NCBI GenBank assembly: GCA_027623325.1
Contig: JAQBXY010000009.1
Location: 27,170-91,169 of the forward strand
DNA from: Gemmatimonadota bacterium
Lineage (GTDB): Bacteria > Gemmatimonadota > Gemmatimonadetes > Longimicrobiales > Gaopeijiaceae
Direction of reading: 5' to 3'
Length of the DNA: 64,000 bases
Program-made: the position numbers and the translations under genes
The notes under the pieces: generated by a model
What the model was told of the DNA's origin: nothing
Databases searched by the model: none
Seen by the model: only the letters and a program-made list of their open reading frames with translations
Shown here: positions 9,962 to 18,982 of the stretch, piece by piece
Numbering within the stretch: position 1 is the first letter of the stretch
Layout: every line of letters begins with the position of its first letter

Positions 9962-11644
9962 TCACCGTCCTTCGCCCCCCACCGTGAAGCTGAACATCAT
10001 GCCCGCGTGAAGGTGCTCCGCGATGTGGCAGTGCACCATCCACTCACCCGGGTTCGACATCTCGATGAGTAGGTCCACCGTCGAGCCGACGGGCACGATC
10101 GCGGTGTCCTTCCAGACGAGGTTTTCGTTCTCGACGTCGTCCATCGAAAGGACCAGGAAGCGCTGTCCGTGAACGTGAATCGGATGATTCATCGGATGAA
10201 AGGAGTCCGGCGTATTGAAGATGCGGACCTTCACTACATCCCCGACTGCGAAGCGCCAGTCGATATCTTCATTCTCCGCTCCGCTTCTCCGGTCCTTGAG
10301 GACCCAGGTGACCTGCTCCGCGGTGGAGAGCCAATTCATCATCGGCATGGCGTCGTTCCACTCCATGGGCGGCACGTAGAGCGTGTCGGCTTCCATGGCG
10401 AGGACGATGGACTGCGGCAGGTCGAGGATGCGAACGGTCGTTTCGAGCTCGTAATCCGGGGCCCGCCCGAAGAGTGGCCGGAAGGCGTCGATATCCGAGA
10501 TGACCGCGTCGTGGGAACGGAGGGTCTCAAACGCAGAAGAAATCGAGGCCTCGGCGGTTTCGTCGGCCACGGTGACCAGCGACAGCGTATCGACGTGCGG
10601 GTAGAACTCGCCGCGGAAATGATTGATGGCCTGGATCGTGTTCGAGATCGCGATTTCGCCCGGCTCGTCGAAGCGCACATCGACCACATAACGTTCAGCG
10701 GGAGCGATCACGACCGATCCGACCCACTGCTCTCGCTCGAAACGCCCGACGTCCGAAGCGACGACTTTCACTCGAGCCCCGCCGAACGTCACGTTGAACG
10801 TCCTCGAATTGGCGACGTTGGTCAGGAAGAAGCGCACCACTTCGCCGCGCTGCACATCGAGTCGGTAGTCCGTCTCGCCATTCACCATCATGACGTTGCC
10901 GAAACGACCCATGAGGGCGTGCGTCGGTGCACGGTCGCCCCACGGCAACGCCCCCTGTGCGTCCATGAGGATATCATCGAGGACGAAGACTTCTTCGCGA
11001 TGTGCGGGACCGTAGTAGTCGGGATCCGGCGAGGTGACGAGCAGGTTGCCGAACAGACCCAGATCCTGCTGAACGTCTTCGCGGACGTGGGGGTGGTACC
11101 AGTACATGCCGGCGTCCGGCACGTGGACTTCGTAGGTGAAACTCTCCCCCCGTTCGATGGCGGCCTGGCTCACGCCGGGTACACCGTCGAATCGGTTGTC
11201 CAACCGGACGCCGTGCCAGTGGATCGTCGTCGGCATCTCGATTTCGTTCGTGACCCGAATGATCAGCGTCGCATCGCGCGGGGCCTGAATCAGCGGGCCC
11301 GGGTACTGCCCGTTGTAGCCGAACATGATCATCTCGTGACCGTCGATGGTCCGGCGTACCGTGGACACCGAGATTTCGAGTGTGTCTCCGTCTGCCATCG
11401 AGACGACCTCGGACGGACGGGCCTCCGGGAACATCGATGCGGCCATGCCCTCGCCCGGCATGAAGGGGCCCACCACCGGAACGGCACCCTCGAGCCCCGG
11501 AAGCATGGGCATGTTCGCGTCCATGGGGACCATCCTCCAGCCGCCCACAGCTGTCATGCCGTGCATCTCGTGCTGGGCACTCACAGCGGCCGGCAACGAT
11601 GCGGCGATCGCCACGACCCACCAACTTCCATGCCGCCGCTTCAT
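9962..11644 (-). CDS. multicopper oxidase, secreted
   Basis: 560 residues with a Sec signal (cleavage near VSAQ). Copper ligands are clear: HWHG at 142-145 and HPH at 184-186, then C-terminal HPMNHPIHVHG and VHCHIAEHLHAGMM. The last supplies the T1 Cys/His and an axial Met. The His/Met-rich N-terminus (HEMHGM, then MDANMPMLPG) resembles copper-handling oxidases. Likely a periplasmic copper or organic-substrate oxidase with O2 as acceptor. It is divergent from the spermidine-synthase-like gene; a 9-bp inverted repeat sits in the shared intergenic region. Confidence 0.93.
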   Translation of the reverse strand: MKRRHGSWWVVAIAASLPAAVSAQHEMHGMTAVGGWRMVPMDANMPMLPGLEGAVPVVGPFMPGEGMAASMFPEARPSEVVSMADGDTLEISVSTVRRTIDGHEMIMFGYNGQYPGPLIQAPRDATLIIRVTNEIEMPTTIHWHGVRLDNRFDGVPGVSQAAIERGESFTYEVHVPDAGMYWYHPHVREDVQQDLGLFGNLLVTSPDPDYYGPAHREEVFVLDDILMDAQGALPWGDRAPTHALMGRFGNVMMVNGETDYRLDVQRGEVVRFFLTNVANSRTFNVTFGGARVKVVASDVGRFEREQWVGSVVIAPAERYVVDVRFDEPGEIAISNTIQAINHFRGEFYPHVDTLSLVTVADETAEASISSAFETLRSHDAVISDIDAFRPLFGRAPDYELETTVRILDLPQSIVLAMEADTLYVPPMEWNDAMPMMNWLSTAEQVTWVLKDRRSGAENEDIDWRFAVGDVVKVRIFNTPDSFHPMNHPIHVHGQRFLVLSMDDVENENLVWKDTAIVPVGSTVDLLIEMSNPGEWMVHCHIAEHLHAGMMFSFTVGGEGR

Positions 11645-11676
11645 CGAGATCGACCCCTCCGGTGTCCTAATGCAGA

Positions 11677-11732
11677 GCTTGCCAGACGCTCAGGCCCTCG
11701 AAGGTCGTAGCAGGCCCGCAGTACTGGCAAGC
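11677..11732. repeat. 9-bp perfect inverted repeat in a divergent promoter region
   Basis: GCTTGCCAG at 11677-11685 is repeated as its exact reverse complement CTGGCAAGC at 11724-11732, with 38 bases between. It lies in the ~110-base gap between the divergent multicopper oxidase and membrane spermidine-synthase-like genes. The spacing is long for one operator dimer, so it may be two half-sites or a cruciform. A regulatory role is inference. Confidence 0.45.
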
Positions 11733-11755
11733 CGATCACCTCCCCATTTCGAGTC

Positions 11756-14203
11756 ATGACACCAGAGCCCGAATTCCCTGTGCGCGACGCCCCTTCCGAA
11801 GCGGGATTCCTCCCCGTCCTGATCCTCCTGTTCATTGGGAGTGGGTGCGCGGCTCTGATCTACGAGGTCGTCTGGTTCCAGATGCTCCAGCTCGTCATCG
11901 GATCGACGGGCATCTCGTTGGGTGTTCTCCTCGGCGCCTTCATGGCCGGCATGTGCATCGGCAGTCTCGCTTTGCCACGGTTCGTCCCCATCGATCGGCA
12001 CCCGCTCCGCGTCTACGCCGTCCTCGAGTTGGCGATCGCGGCGGTAGCCATCGCCCTGCTCGGACTGATCCCGTTGGTGGGCGGCGCCTATGTGGCGATC
12101 GTCCCCTCGGGGCTGGCCAGTGTGCTCTTCCGAGCCCTACTTGCCGGGCTGCTGCTGCTCCCGCCGACCATTCTGATGGGCGCCACCCTCCCGGCCATCG
12201 CACGCTATGTCGAGGCCACGCCGCGCGGCGTCTCGTGGATGGGTTTCTTCTATGGCGGCAACATCGCGGGCGCGGTCGCCGGCTGCCTTTTGGCCGGCTT
12301 CTACCTCCTGCGGGAATACGATACGGTGGTCGCGACCTTTGCGGCCGCCGGCATCAATGTCGTCGTGGCGACTTTGGCGGTCGTGTTGGCGACCACCCGG
12401 GCTCACCGACCGACGGTGGTCGAGACGGTCGAGGCTCCAACCATCACCAGCGGTCGCCACCGCACGATCTTGATCGCCATAGGTCTTTCTGGCTTCGTTG
12501 CGCTCGGATCGGAGGTCGTGTGGACGCGCCTGATGGCCCTCATGCTGGGGGCCACGACGTACACGTTCTCGATCATCCTGGCGGTATTCCTGGCGGCGCT
12601 GGGTGTCGGGAGCGCCGTCGGGTCGTACGTATCGAGGCACTCCGCCCGCCCCCGGACACTGTTTGGTCTTTGCCAGGCGGGTGCCGTAGTGGGCGTGGCA
12701 TGGACCGCCCATGCGATCGCGGAGCAGCTTCCCTTCTGGCCGATCAATCCTTCGATCGCATACGAGCCCGCCTTCGTCTTTCAACTCGACCTTGCCCGCG
12801 CGCTCTGGGCACTCGCGCCGGCCCCACTCCTATGGGGCGCGAGTTTCCCGCTCGCGGTCGCGGCTGCGGCCGAGAAGGGGCAGGATCCCGCGGCTTTGCT
12901 CGGACGGGTTTATGCAGCCAACACCATCGGGGCGATCTGCGGCGCGATCCTGTTCGGCATTGTGATGGTGTCGTGGTTCGGCACGCAGAATGCACAGCGC
13001 GCGTTGATCATCTTCTCCGCGCTGTCCGCGCTTCTCCTCCTCGCGCCTGTCTTGCTGCGCGCGCCGGAAGGGAGAGATGGCTGGCCCGCCCGCGTACGAC
13101 TACCGGTCGCAGGAGCCGGTGTAGTCGTCGCAATCCTCCTCATTGTGGGAGTTTCGCCGATCCCACCCGTGCTGATCGCGTACGGCCGCTATGCACCCAC
13201 GTACGACCCGCCGGTCGCCCTCTACGTCGGGGAAGGCCGGAACTCGTCGGTTGCGGTCACCGAGCTTTCGGACGGTACCCGAAACCTCCACATCGGCGGC
13301 AAGGTCGTGGCGTCCACAGAGCAGCAGGACATGCGACTCCAGGGCATGCTCGGACACCTGACCGCCCTCCTCCACGATGACCCCAAGTCGGTGCTCGTGG
13401 TCGGCTTCGGCGCTGGCGTCACCGCGGGCACCTTTGTGACCCATCCGGGCATCGAACGCATCGTGATCGCGGAGATCGAGCCACTCATCGTGCGGCAGGC
13501 CTCGAGCTATTTCACCGAGGCGAACAATGCGGTGCTGGACGATCCGCGCGTCGAGGTCGTCTTCGACGATGCGCGCCACTTTCTTTTGACGACCGACGAG
13601 AGGTTCGATCTCATTACCTCCGATCCGATCCATCCGTGGATGAAGGGCGCGGCCGCCCTGTACAGCGAGGAGTATTTCCGTCTCGCGAGTAAACACCTCA
13701 ACGAGGGCGGCGTGATCACCCAGTGGGTGCCGCTCTACGAGAGCAGCACGGAAGCCGTGAAGAGCGAGATGGCCACGTTCTTCCAGGCGTTCCCCGAGGG
13801 GACCGTGTGGGGCAACACCTACGACGGCAGCGGCTACGATGTCGTGATGGCGGCAAAGGCCGGACCCATGGAGATCGACCTGGATCGTTTCGTCGCCCGT
13901 CTGCAGTCCCCGGATCACTCGTTGGTCGCCATGGATCTGACCGAGGTAGGCTTTTCCCGGACGATGGATCTCCTGTCCACCTACGCCGCCAACTCGAGCG
14001 ACCTCGAGGGATGGCTGGCCGATGCCGAGATCAACCGTGATCGCAGTCTGCGGTTGATGTACTTGGCGGGACTCGGTCTCAACAACTACACCGCGGCCTC
14101 GATCTACTCGGAGCTGATGGAATTCCGTTCGTTCCCGGCGCGCGTCTTCACGGGAGAGTTGGGTCGGGTCCAGCTACTCAGGGCGTTGATGGGTTTCCGG
14201 TAG
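11756..14203 (+). CDS. membrane-fused spermidine synthase-like protein
   Basis: 815 residues. The N-terminal ~480 residues form about a dozen membrane segments, starting with PVLILLFIGSGCAALIYEVV; this is the hallmark of fused 'MFS/spermidine synthase' proteins. A soluble aminopropyltransferase-fold domain follows, with VLVVGFGAGVTAGTF, an acidic strand IVIAEIEPL, and FDLITSDPIHP where spermidine synthases carry their catalytic Asp. A helical C-terminal tail of ~100 residues ends the protein. The real substrate of this family is not established. It is convergent with the small secreted protein downstream. Confidence 0.85.
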   Translation: MTPEPEFPVRDAPSEAGFLPVLILLFIGSGCAALIYEVVWFQMLQLVIGSTGISLGVLLGAFMAGMCIGSLALPRFVPIDRHPLRVYAVLELAIAAVAIALLGLIPLVGGAYVAIVPSGLASVLFRALLAGLLLLPPTILMGATLPAIARYVEATPRGVSWMGFFYGGNIAGAVAGCLLAGFYLLREYDTVVATFAAAGINVVVATLAVVLATTRAHRPTVVETVEAPTITSGRHRTILIAIGLSGFVALGSEVVWTRLMALMLGATTYTFSIILAVFLAALGVGSAVGSYVSRHSARPRTLFGLCQAGAVVGVAWTAHAIAEQLPFWPINPSIAYEPAFVFQLDLARALWALAPAPLLWGASFPLAVAAAAEKGQDPAALLGRVYAANTIGAICGAILFGIVMVSWFGTQNAQRALIIFSALSALLLLAPVLLRAPEGRDGWPARVRLPVAGAGVVVAILLIVGVSPIPPVLIAYGRYAPTYDPPVALYVGEGRNSSVAVTELSDGTRNLHIGGKVVASTEQQDMRLQGMLGHLTALLHDDPKSVLVVGFGAGVTAGTFVTHPGIERIVIAEIEPLIVRQASSYFTEANNAVLDDPRVEVVFDDARHFLLTTDERFDLITSDPIHPWMKGAAALYSEEYFRLASKHLNEGGVITQWVPLYESSTEAVKSEMATFFQAFPEGTVWGNTYDGSGYDVVMAAKAGPMEIDLDRFVARLQSPDHSLVAMDLTEVGFSRTMDLLSTYAANSSDLEGWLADAEINRDRSLRLMYLAGLGLNNYTAASIYSELMEFRSFPARVFTGELGRVQLLRALMGFR

Positions 14204-14231
14204 CGCCTAGCCACGGCGGGCGGCCGTTCGC

Positions 14232-14750
14232 CTAGTTGCCGTACCCGAACGCGGCGCAGTTCTCCTGCTGGAGCGCACCGTGCCCCACCATCGTGTGCAT
14301 CATGCCACTTCGCGACATGCCTCGAAACACGACGGGCCCGGTCCACAGGGGGGATGCTGAATCATCGTCCGGCTCGAGCGTGATCACGACGATGAACTTG
14401 TTCCACTGGACCGACCCGCGGGCCCTCAGCTGCCCATCGAGCGCTCCGATCCGGACGACCTGAGTCAGGTCCGACGTGGCAACCCACGCCACTAGGTAGC
14501 CGCCGCTGGGTGCGCGCATCCGCGCCAGCGAGACTTCGACGTCGTACACGTAGCTGCCGTCCGATGCGAGGGCGACCGCGAACGGCGACGAGCCCGACAC
14601 GGACACTTCGGCGGAGCCTTTTGCCAGGCCCGTGCCCGGGATGTTCTTCGTCGTGACGAGTTCGAACGCGTAGTACTCGGGGCCCGGGGCCGGCACACAT
14701 ACCGACCCCGGTGAACCGAACGTCGTCAGCAACGCCGCGAGCAGATACAT
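14232..14750 (-). CDS. small secreted protein of unknown function
   Basis: 172 residues. The short N-terminus MYLLAALLTTFG looks like a weak or truncated signal. The body is predicted beta-rich, with a motif-like PSGGYLVAWVATSDLTQVVRIG and a His/Met-containing C-terminus (SGMMHTMVGHG). No ribosome site is obvious before ATG 14750, so the start is uncertain. It lies 26 bases downstream of the LVIVD-repeat gene on the same strand, which suggests joint expression. No family recognised. Confidence 0.6.
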   Translation of the reverse strand: MYLLAALLTTFGSPGSVCVPAPGPEYYAFELVTTKNIPGTGLAKGSAEVSVSGSSPFAVALASDGSYVYDVEVSLARMRAPSGGYLVAWVATSDLTQVVRIGALDGQLRARGSVQWNKFIVVITLEPDDDSASPLWTGPVVFRGMSRSGMMHTMVGHGALQQENCAAFGYGN

Positions 14751-14776
14751 GTCAAAGCGTCGGGGTAGTCAGCGGG

Positions 14777-16129
14777 CTACCGATCGTTGTCGCTGATCGG
14801 GCGCGTGACGACCGGGCGATCCCAGTTCTGTGCCGACGAGATGTTCGGGTAGCCCCAGTCCTCTCCATTCCAGCCCTGGAACCCATCCATCCTCATGGTC
14901 CAGAGTCCGGTCGACATGTCGCTGATGACGATGAGCCCGTCTGCGTTGCGGACGTCGACCCCGAACGCGCCATTGAACTGCGAGTAACGGTCGGTGTTCG
15001 GTGGGCCGATGTACGTGTCGTAGTAACCGACCGTAACCGGGTTCAACGGGTCCTGGAGGTTGAAGATCTGCAGGCCGTCGAGGTAGCCGGACACGAAGAC
15101 GTACGGCCAACGCACTTCGTGATTGTGGACGAGGTTGCGCCAGTCGGCGGTGAACGCCGAAATCGGCGAGTTGATGTTCATACGCTCGCCCTCGAGGGCG
15201 GGCTGCAGATCGAAGATCCGCAGGGGCGCGTACTGGTACTCCGTCTCGGCGATCACGTAGCGCCCGTCGGGACTCGGGGTGAAGGTGTGCCCGTAGTTGA
15301 CCCCGCTGACTCCTGTCAGGGTGATGCGTAGCTCGGGGTTCTGCAGGTTCGAGACGTCGTAGATGTAGTACCCGCCGGTCCCGCCGCCGTAGAAGCGGTC
15401 TTCGCCCGTGTCCGGATGGTAGCCCACGTAGAAGTCGTGATATCCGCGGCCACCACCGCTGCCTAGCGCACTCTCCGGTACTGGCACCATCCCGACCCGT
15501 GCGTTCGCGAGGTTTCCGTCGACGATCATGCCCAAATCGTAGATCAGGGCTCCGGGCGCGTTCGCCGTCGTGAAGAGATAAATCCGGTCGTTGGAGTGTT
15601 TGTAGATGAAGATGTTGTGGAAGCCGCCGGGCATCTCTGGCTCGCGGATTCGTGCGACTTCCCGAACCGTCGACGCATCGGGAAGACCCGTGACATCCAG
15701 AATGACCGCGCCGAGGTCGGTGTCCGGACCACCCTGCCCGAATTGGAGCGACTGGACCAGGTAGTAGCGGTCGTTCCACTTGAAGTGCTTCACGTCCATG
15801 CCGCCGGTCCGCTGGTGGAGGTCCTGATTCTCGATTCTCCACTGGTAGAGCAGCTTGGGGCGCTCGGGATCTTCGATGCTGATGATGTCGGTGCCCTTCG
15901 GCCCGTCGAAACCGTAGACCATACGAGCCACGTAAACGAACGGCCGATGCATTTCCTGCTCGACATCCATGTCGGCTACGGAGAGCCGCGGTCCGAGCGG
16001 CAGGTGACCGAGCACCTCCACGTTGTCGCTGCCCCGTCGCAGGGGAGACCACGGAACCTGCTGTGCGACGATGGGTGTCGTGACCGCGAGCAGCAGAGCG
16101 GCAGCGGCGAAAGAGCGGACGTTCTTCAT
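14777..16129 (-). CDS. LVIVD-repeat beta-propeller protein, secreted
   Basis: 450 residues with a Sec signal MKNVRSFAAAALLLAVTT ending near VAQQ. The body is built of repeats of the LVIVD type: strands such as GAVILDVTG, ALIYDLGMI, GYYIYDVSN, LRIFDLQPA and LQIFNLQDP recur about every 50-60 residues, giving a propeller. ATG 16129 is preceded by AGAGG; the longer open frame upstream lacks a ribosome site. Members are exported, with unknown ligands. The small secreted gene follows at 26 bases. Confidence 0.8.
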   Translation of the reverse strand: MKNVRSFAAAALLLAVTTPIVAQQVPWSPLRRGSDNVEVLGHLPLGPRLSVADMDVEQEMHRPFVYVARMVYGFDGPKGTDIISIEDPERPKLLYQWRIENQDLHQRTGGMDVKHFKWNDRYYLVQSLQFGQGGPDTDLGAVILDVTGLPDASTVREVARIREPEMPGGFHNIFIYKHSNDRIYLFTTANAPGALIYDLGMIVDGNLANARVGMVPVPESALGSGGGRGYHDFYVGYHPDTGEDRFYGGGTGGYYIYDVSNLQNPELRITLTGVSGVNYGHTFTPSPDGRYVIAETEYQYAPLRIFDLQPALEGERMNINSPISAFTADWRNLVHNHEVRWPYVFVSGYLDGLQIFNLQDPLNPVTVGYYDTYIGPPNTDRYSQFNGAFGVDVRNADGLIVISDMSTGLWTMRMDGFQGWNGEDWGYPNISSAQNWDRPVVTRPISDNDR

Positions 16130-16205
16130 CTGGACCTCTGAGAAAGCCATGGAAGCGAAGTGACCAAAGTGCGTCGGGCTTAGGTGGAAGAGCAAATGGG
16201 CCGGC

Positions 16206-18953
16206 TTATCGCCGATCGGCCCACCAGTCGTCATTCAAGATCGTGACACGCCGCTCGAAGCTCTGCCCGTCCACGGAGAGAACCAACCGGTAGTCGCCCG
16301 CGGGTGCGTCGCTGAACGCGAAGCGCATGCGCTCGGCCGGGGACGGACCGCCGCGCCCGCCGAAGCCGCCACCTCCACCGCCTCGGCCACCACGATCGGC
16401 CGCTTCCCGGAGACTCTCGCGTTCGGCCTCGGATCGCTCCAGGCGTCGTTGCATGTCCCACTGCACCGCGTGCACACCGGCCGTTGTCTCTCCTTCGAGC
16501 ACCGAGATCGGAACTGCACCCTGGTACACGGTGATCGTGACGTCGCCACGCGCATCGTTCCTGAGGTAGTAGTAAAGCGAAGCCCCGGCCGCCTCACTCT
16601 CACCGTCGAAGTTCGACGATGAGGAGTTGGTGCGGTTGTCGGCGATCCAGCGAACCTCGGATTCGGGCGTGAAGAAGTACGCGTCCTGCGCCAACACCGC
16701 CGGGGTGAGTTCTACGAGGGGCGCGATGTCCGCGACGTAGATGCCACGGCCGTGGGTCCCCACCACGAGGTCGTTATCACGTTCCTGGATCTTCATGTCG
16801 TGCACCGGCACCGTCGGCATATCGAGCTTCATGCTCGACCAGCGAGCGCCGCCGGTGTTGGACACCCACACCTGGAACTCCGTGCCGACGAAGAGCAGGG
16901 CAGGGTTCTGATGGTGCTCGCGAATGACGTTCACCGGGCCGCTCGGGAGGTTCGACGAGATCGAAGTCCAGCTCGCGCCGAAGTCGGTCGTCTTGTACAC
17001 GAAGGGACGGAAATCGTCGTTCCGATATCCTGTGTACGAAACGTACGCGGTACCGAGTTCATGGTGAGAAGCCTCGACGCGGCTCACCCAGTAGTTCGGG
17101 TTGTTCGGGATGTTGTCGCTGACCAACGTCCAGGTCGCGCCGCCGTCTTGGGTGACCTGAACGTTGCCATCGTCGGTTCCGACCCAAATGAGTCCCGCCT
17201 TGATCGGCGACTCGTCCATGGTGGAGATCGTGCCGTACTGGATGTTGCCATCACCACCCTTGCCGGTGGTCAGCGTCGCTGGGTCGTTCTTGCTCAGGTC
17301 CGGACTGATGACCTCCCAGCTTTCGCCTCGGAACGCCGAGCGCATGAGCTTGTTGCCTGCGTGGAACACGACATCACAATCGTGTGGAGAAACGAGGATC
17401 GGCGCGTTCCAGTTGAAGCGCATGTCAGGGTCGTCGATTCGAATGTTCTTGCGCTCGCCCGTGAGGAGATCGAGTCGACCGATGGGCCCGAACTGTGACT
17501 CGTTGTACAGGTAGCGGTTCTCGCACGTCTCGAACTCGTTGTACATGCCGTCGCCGCCGCCCACCCGTTCCCACATCTCGAAGGTGAGCGGGCCGCCGGC
17601 CGGGTTGGTGTTGTAGGCCATACTCGACCCGTTGTCCTGCAGCCCTCCCGCGATGCGATACGGACGCGAGTTGTCGAGGCCGATCGAATAGAACTGGGCG
17701 AGCGACTGGAAGTCCGGGTGGTACCAGTTCTCACCGCCGTCGTAGCTGATGCCGAGGCCGTGGTCGTAGCCGAGGATCATATGCCGGGAGTCGGCTGGAT
17801 TGATCCAGAGCGCGTGGTCGTCACCCCCGAATCCGAGCGGCTGCCGTTCCCACGTCTCGCCGCCATCGGTCGTGCCCCATGACGCGGCAGAAAGTACGTG
17901 GACCGACTCGGGGTCGTTCGGGTCGATGATGATCTGCCCGTAGTAGTAGGCCGGCCCACCACCGATCGACTGCCCTTCCGGACTCGCACGATCCCAGGTG
18001 AGTCCACCGTCATCGGAGCGGTACACCTCGCCCCCGATCATTCCGCTGCTCGACTTGTGGTCCAGGAGTTCCTGGCGCCGATCGGCATCGGACATGTCCT
18101 TCTTGTTGGCATTCTCGACTGTCACATAGACAATGCGCGGATCACGTTCGTAGACGTCGACGCCGATGCGACCGAGCATCCCTTCCGGGAGTCCTTGGCC
18201 GATCTGGATCCAGTTGCTGCCCCCGTCCGTGGACTTGTAGAGACGGCTGCCCGGTCCTGCCAGGTCGAACGTATACGGGAGTCGCACCTTGTCGTAGCTC
18301 GCCGCGTAGAGCGTGTTCGAATCTGTTGGGTCCATGACGACATCGACGACGCCGATTCGTCGACCCTCGACCTGCGGCCCGAGGACGCGGTTCCAGCTCC
18401 TGCCCCCGTTCGTCGACTTGTAGAGTCCACGCTCCTCGTTCTCTGAGTACAGGTGCCCGAGCACGGCGACATAGACCGTGTTCGCGTCGGTCGGATGTAC
18501 GACGATTCTGCCGATGTGATGGGAGTCCGGCAGGCCGACGTTGGTCCAACTCTCGCCTGCGTCCGTCGACTTGTAGACGCCGTCCCCCCAATACGAACTC
18601 CGCGAGTTGTTCCCCTCGCCCGAGCCTAGGTAGAGGATATTCGGGTCCGACGGTGCAACCGCGATGGCACCGATCGAGAAGACGCCTTCGTGTTCGAACA
18701 AGACGTCGAAGGTGATTCCGTTGTTGTCGGTCTTCCACAGGTGCCCGGAAGCCGTGGCCGCGTAGAACGTGTACGGCTGCTGACTCGGCACCGCGAGGTC
18801 GACGAAGCGACCGCTCTGGCGGGTAGGCCCGATCTCGCGGTACGCGAGGTTCGACAGGACCGCCTCGTTGAGATCTTGGGCCGTAACCGGTGCTACTGGA
18901 AGGAAGTTTGCACCGAGAACCGCCAGGCAGAGTGCGCTTCGAAGGGACTTCAT
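16206..18953 (-). CDS. VPS10/sortilin-like BNR beta-propeller exoprotein
   Basis: 915 residues, Sec signal MKSLRSALCLAVLGANF. It contains many BNR/Asp-box repeats, such as YKSTDAGESW, YKSTNGGRSW, YKSTDGGSNW and YRSDDGGLTW, as in VPS10-domain or exo-sialidase-like propellers. The C-terminal region has a Gly-rich run (around 16330-16400) and a beta-sandwich like that in the paralogue at 47222-50434. The start ATG 18953 follows a gap of only 29 bases after the M14 carboxypeptidase gene, so the two form a transcription unit. Function unknown; such proteins are abundant in Gemmatimonadota and Acidobacteriota. Confidence 0.88.
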   Translation of the reverse strand: MKSLRSALCLAVLGANFLPVAPVTAQDLNEAVLSNLAYREIGPTRQSGRFVDLAVPSQQPYTFYAATASGHLWKTDNNGITFDVLFEHEGVFSIGAIAVAPSDPNILYLGSGEGNNSRSSYWGDGVYKSTDAGESWTNVGLPDSHHIGRIVVHPTDANTVYVAVLGHLYSENEERGLYKSTNGGRSWNRVLGPQVEGRRIGVVDVVMDPTDSNTLYAASYDKVRLPYTFDLAGPGSRLYKSTDGGSNWIQIGQGLPEGMLGRIGVDVYERDPRIVYVTVENANKKDMSDADRRQELLDHKSSSGMIGGEVYRSDDGGLTWDRASPEGQSIGGGPAYYYGQIIIDPNDPESVHVLSAASWGTTDGGETWERQPLGFGGDDHALWINPADSRHMILGYDHGLGISYDGGENWYHPDFQSLAQFYSIGLDNSRPYRIAGGLQDNGSSMAYNTNPAGGPLTFEMWERVGGGDGMYNEFETCENRYLYNESQFGPIGRLDLLTGERKNIRIDDPDMRFNWNAPILVSPHDCDVVFHAGNKLMRSAFRGESWEVISPDLSKNDPATLTTGKGGDGNIQYGTISTMDESPIKAGLIWVGTDDGNVQVTQDGGATWTLVSDNIPNNPNYWVSRVEASHHELGTAYVSYTGYRNDDFRPFVYKTTDFGASWTSISSNLPSGPVNVIREHHQNPALLFVGTEFQVWVSNTGGARWSSMKLDMPTVPVHDMKIQERDNDLVVGTHGRGIYVADIAPLVELTPAVLAQDAYFFTPESEVRWIADNRTNSSSSNFDGESEAAGASLYYYLRNDARGDVTITVYQGAVPISVLEGETTAGVHAVQWDMQRRLERSEAERESLREAADRGGRGGGGGGFGGRGGPSPAERMRFAFSDAPAGDYRLVLSVDGQSFERRVTILNDDWWADRR

Positions 18954-18982
18954 TGTGAATGACTCCATCGTCGTAGTTCGTG

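Noticed and set aside
10169..11710. 513-codon open frame opposite the multicopper oxidase
   Set aside because: Antisense shadow of the oxidase; the real strand has all copper ligands.
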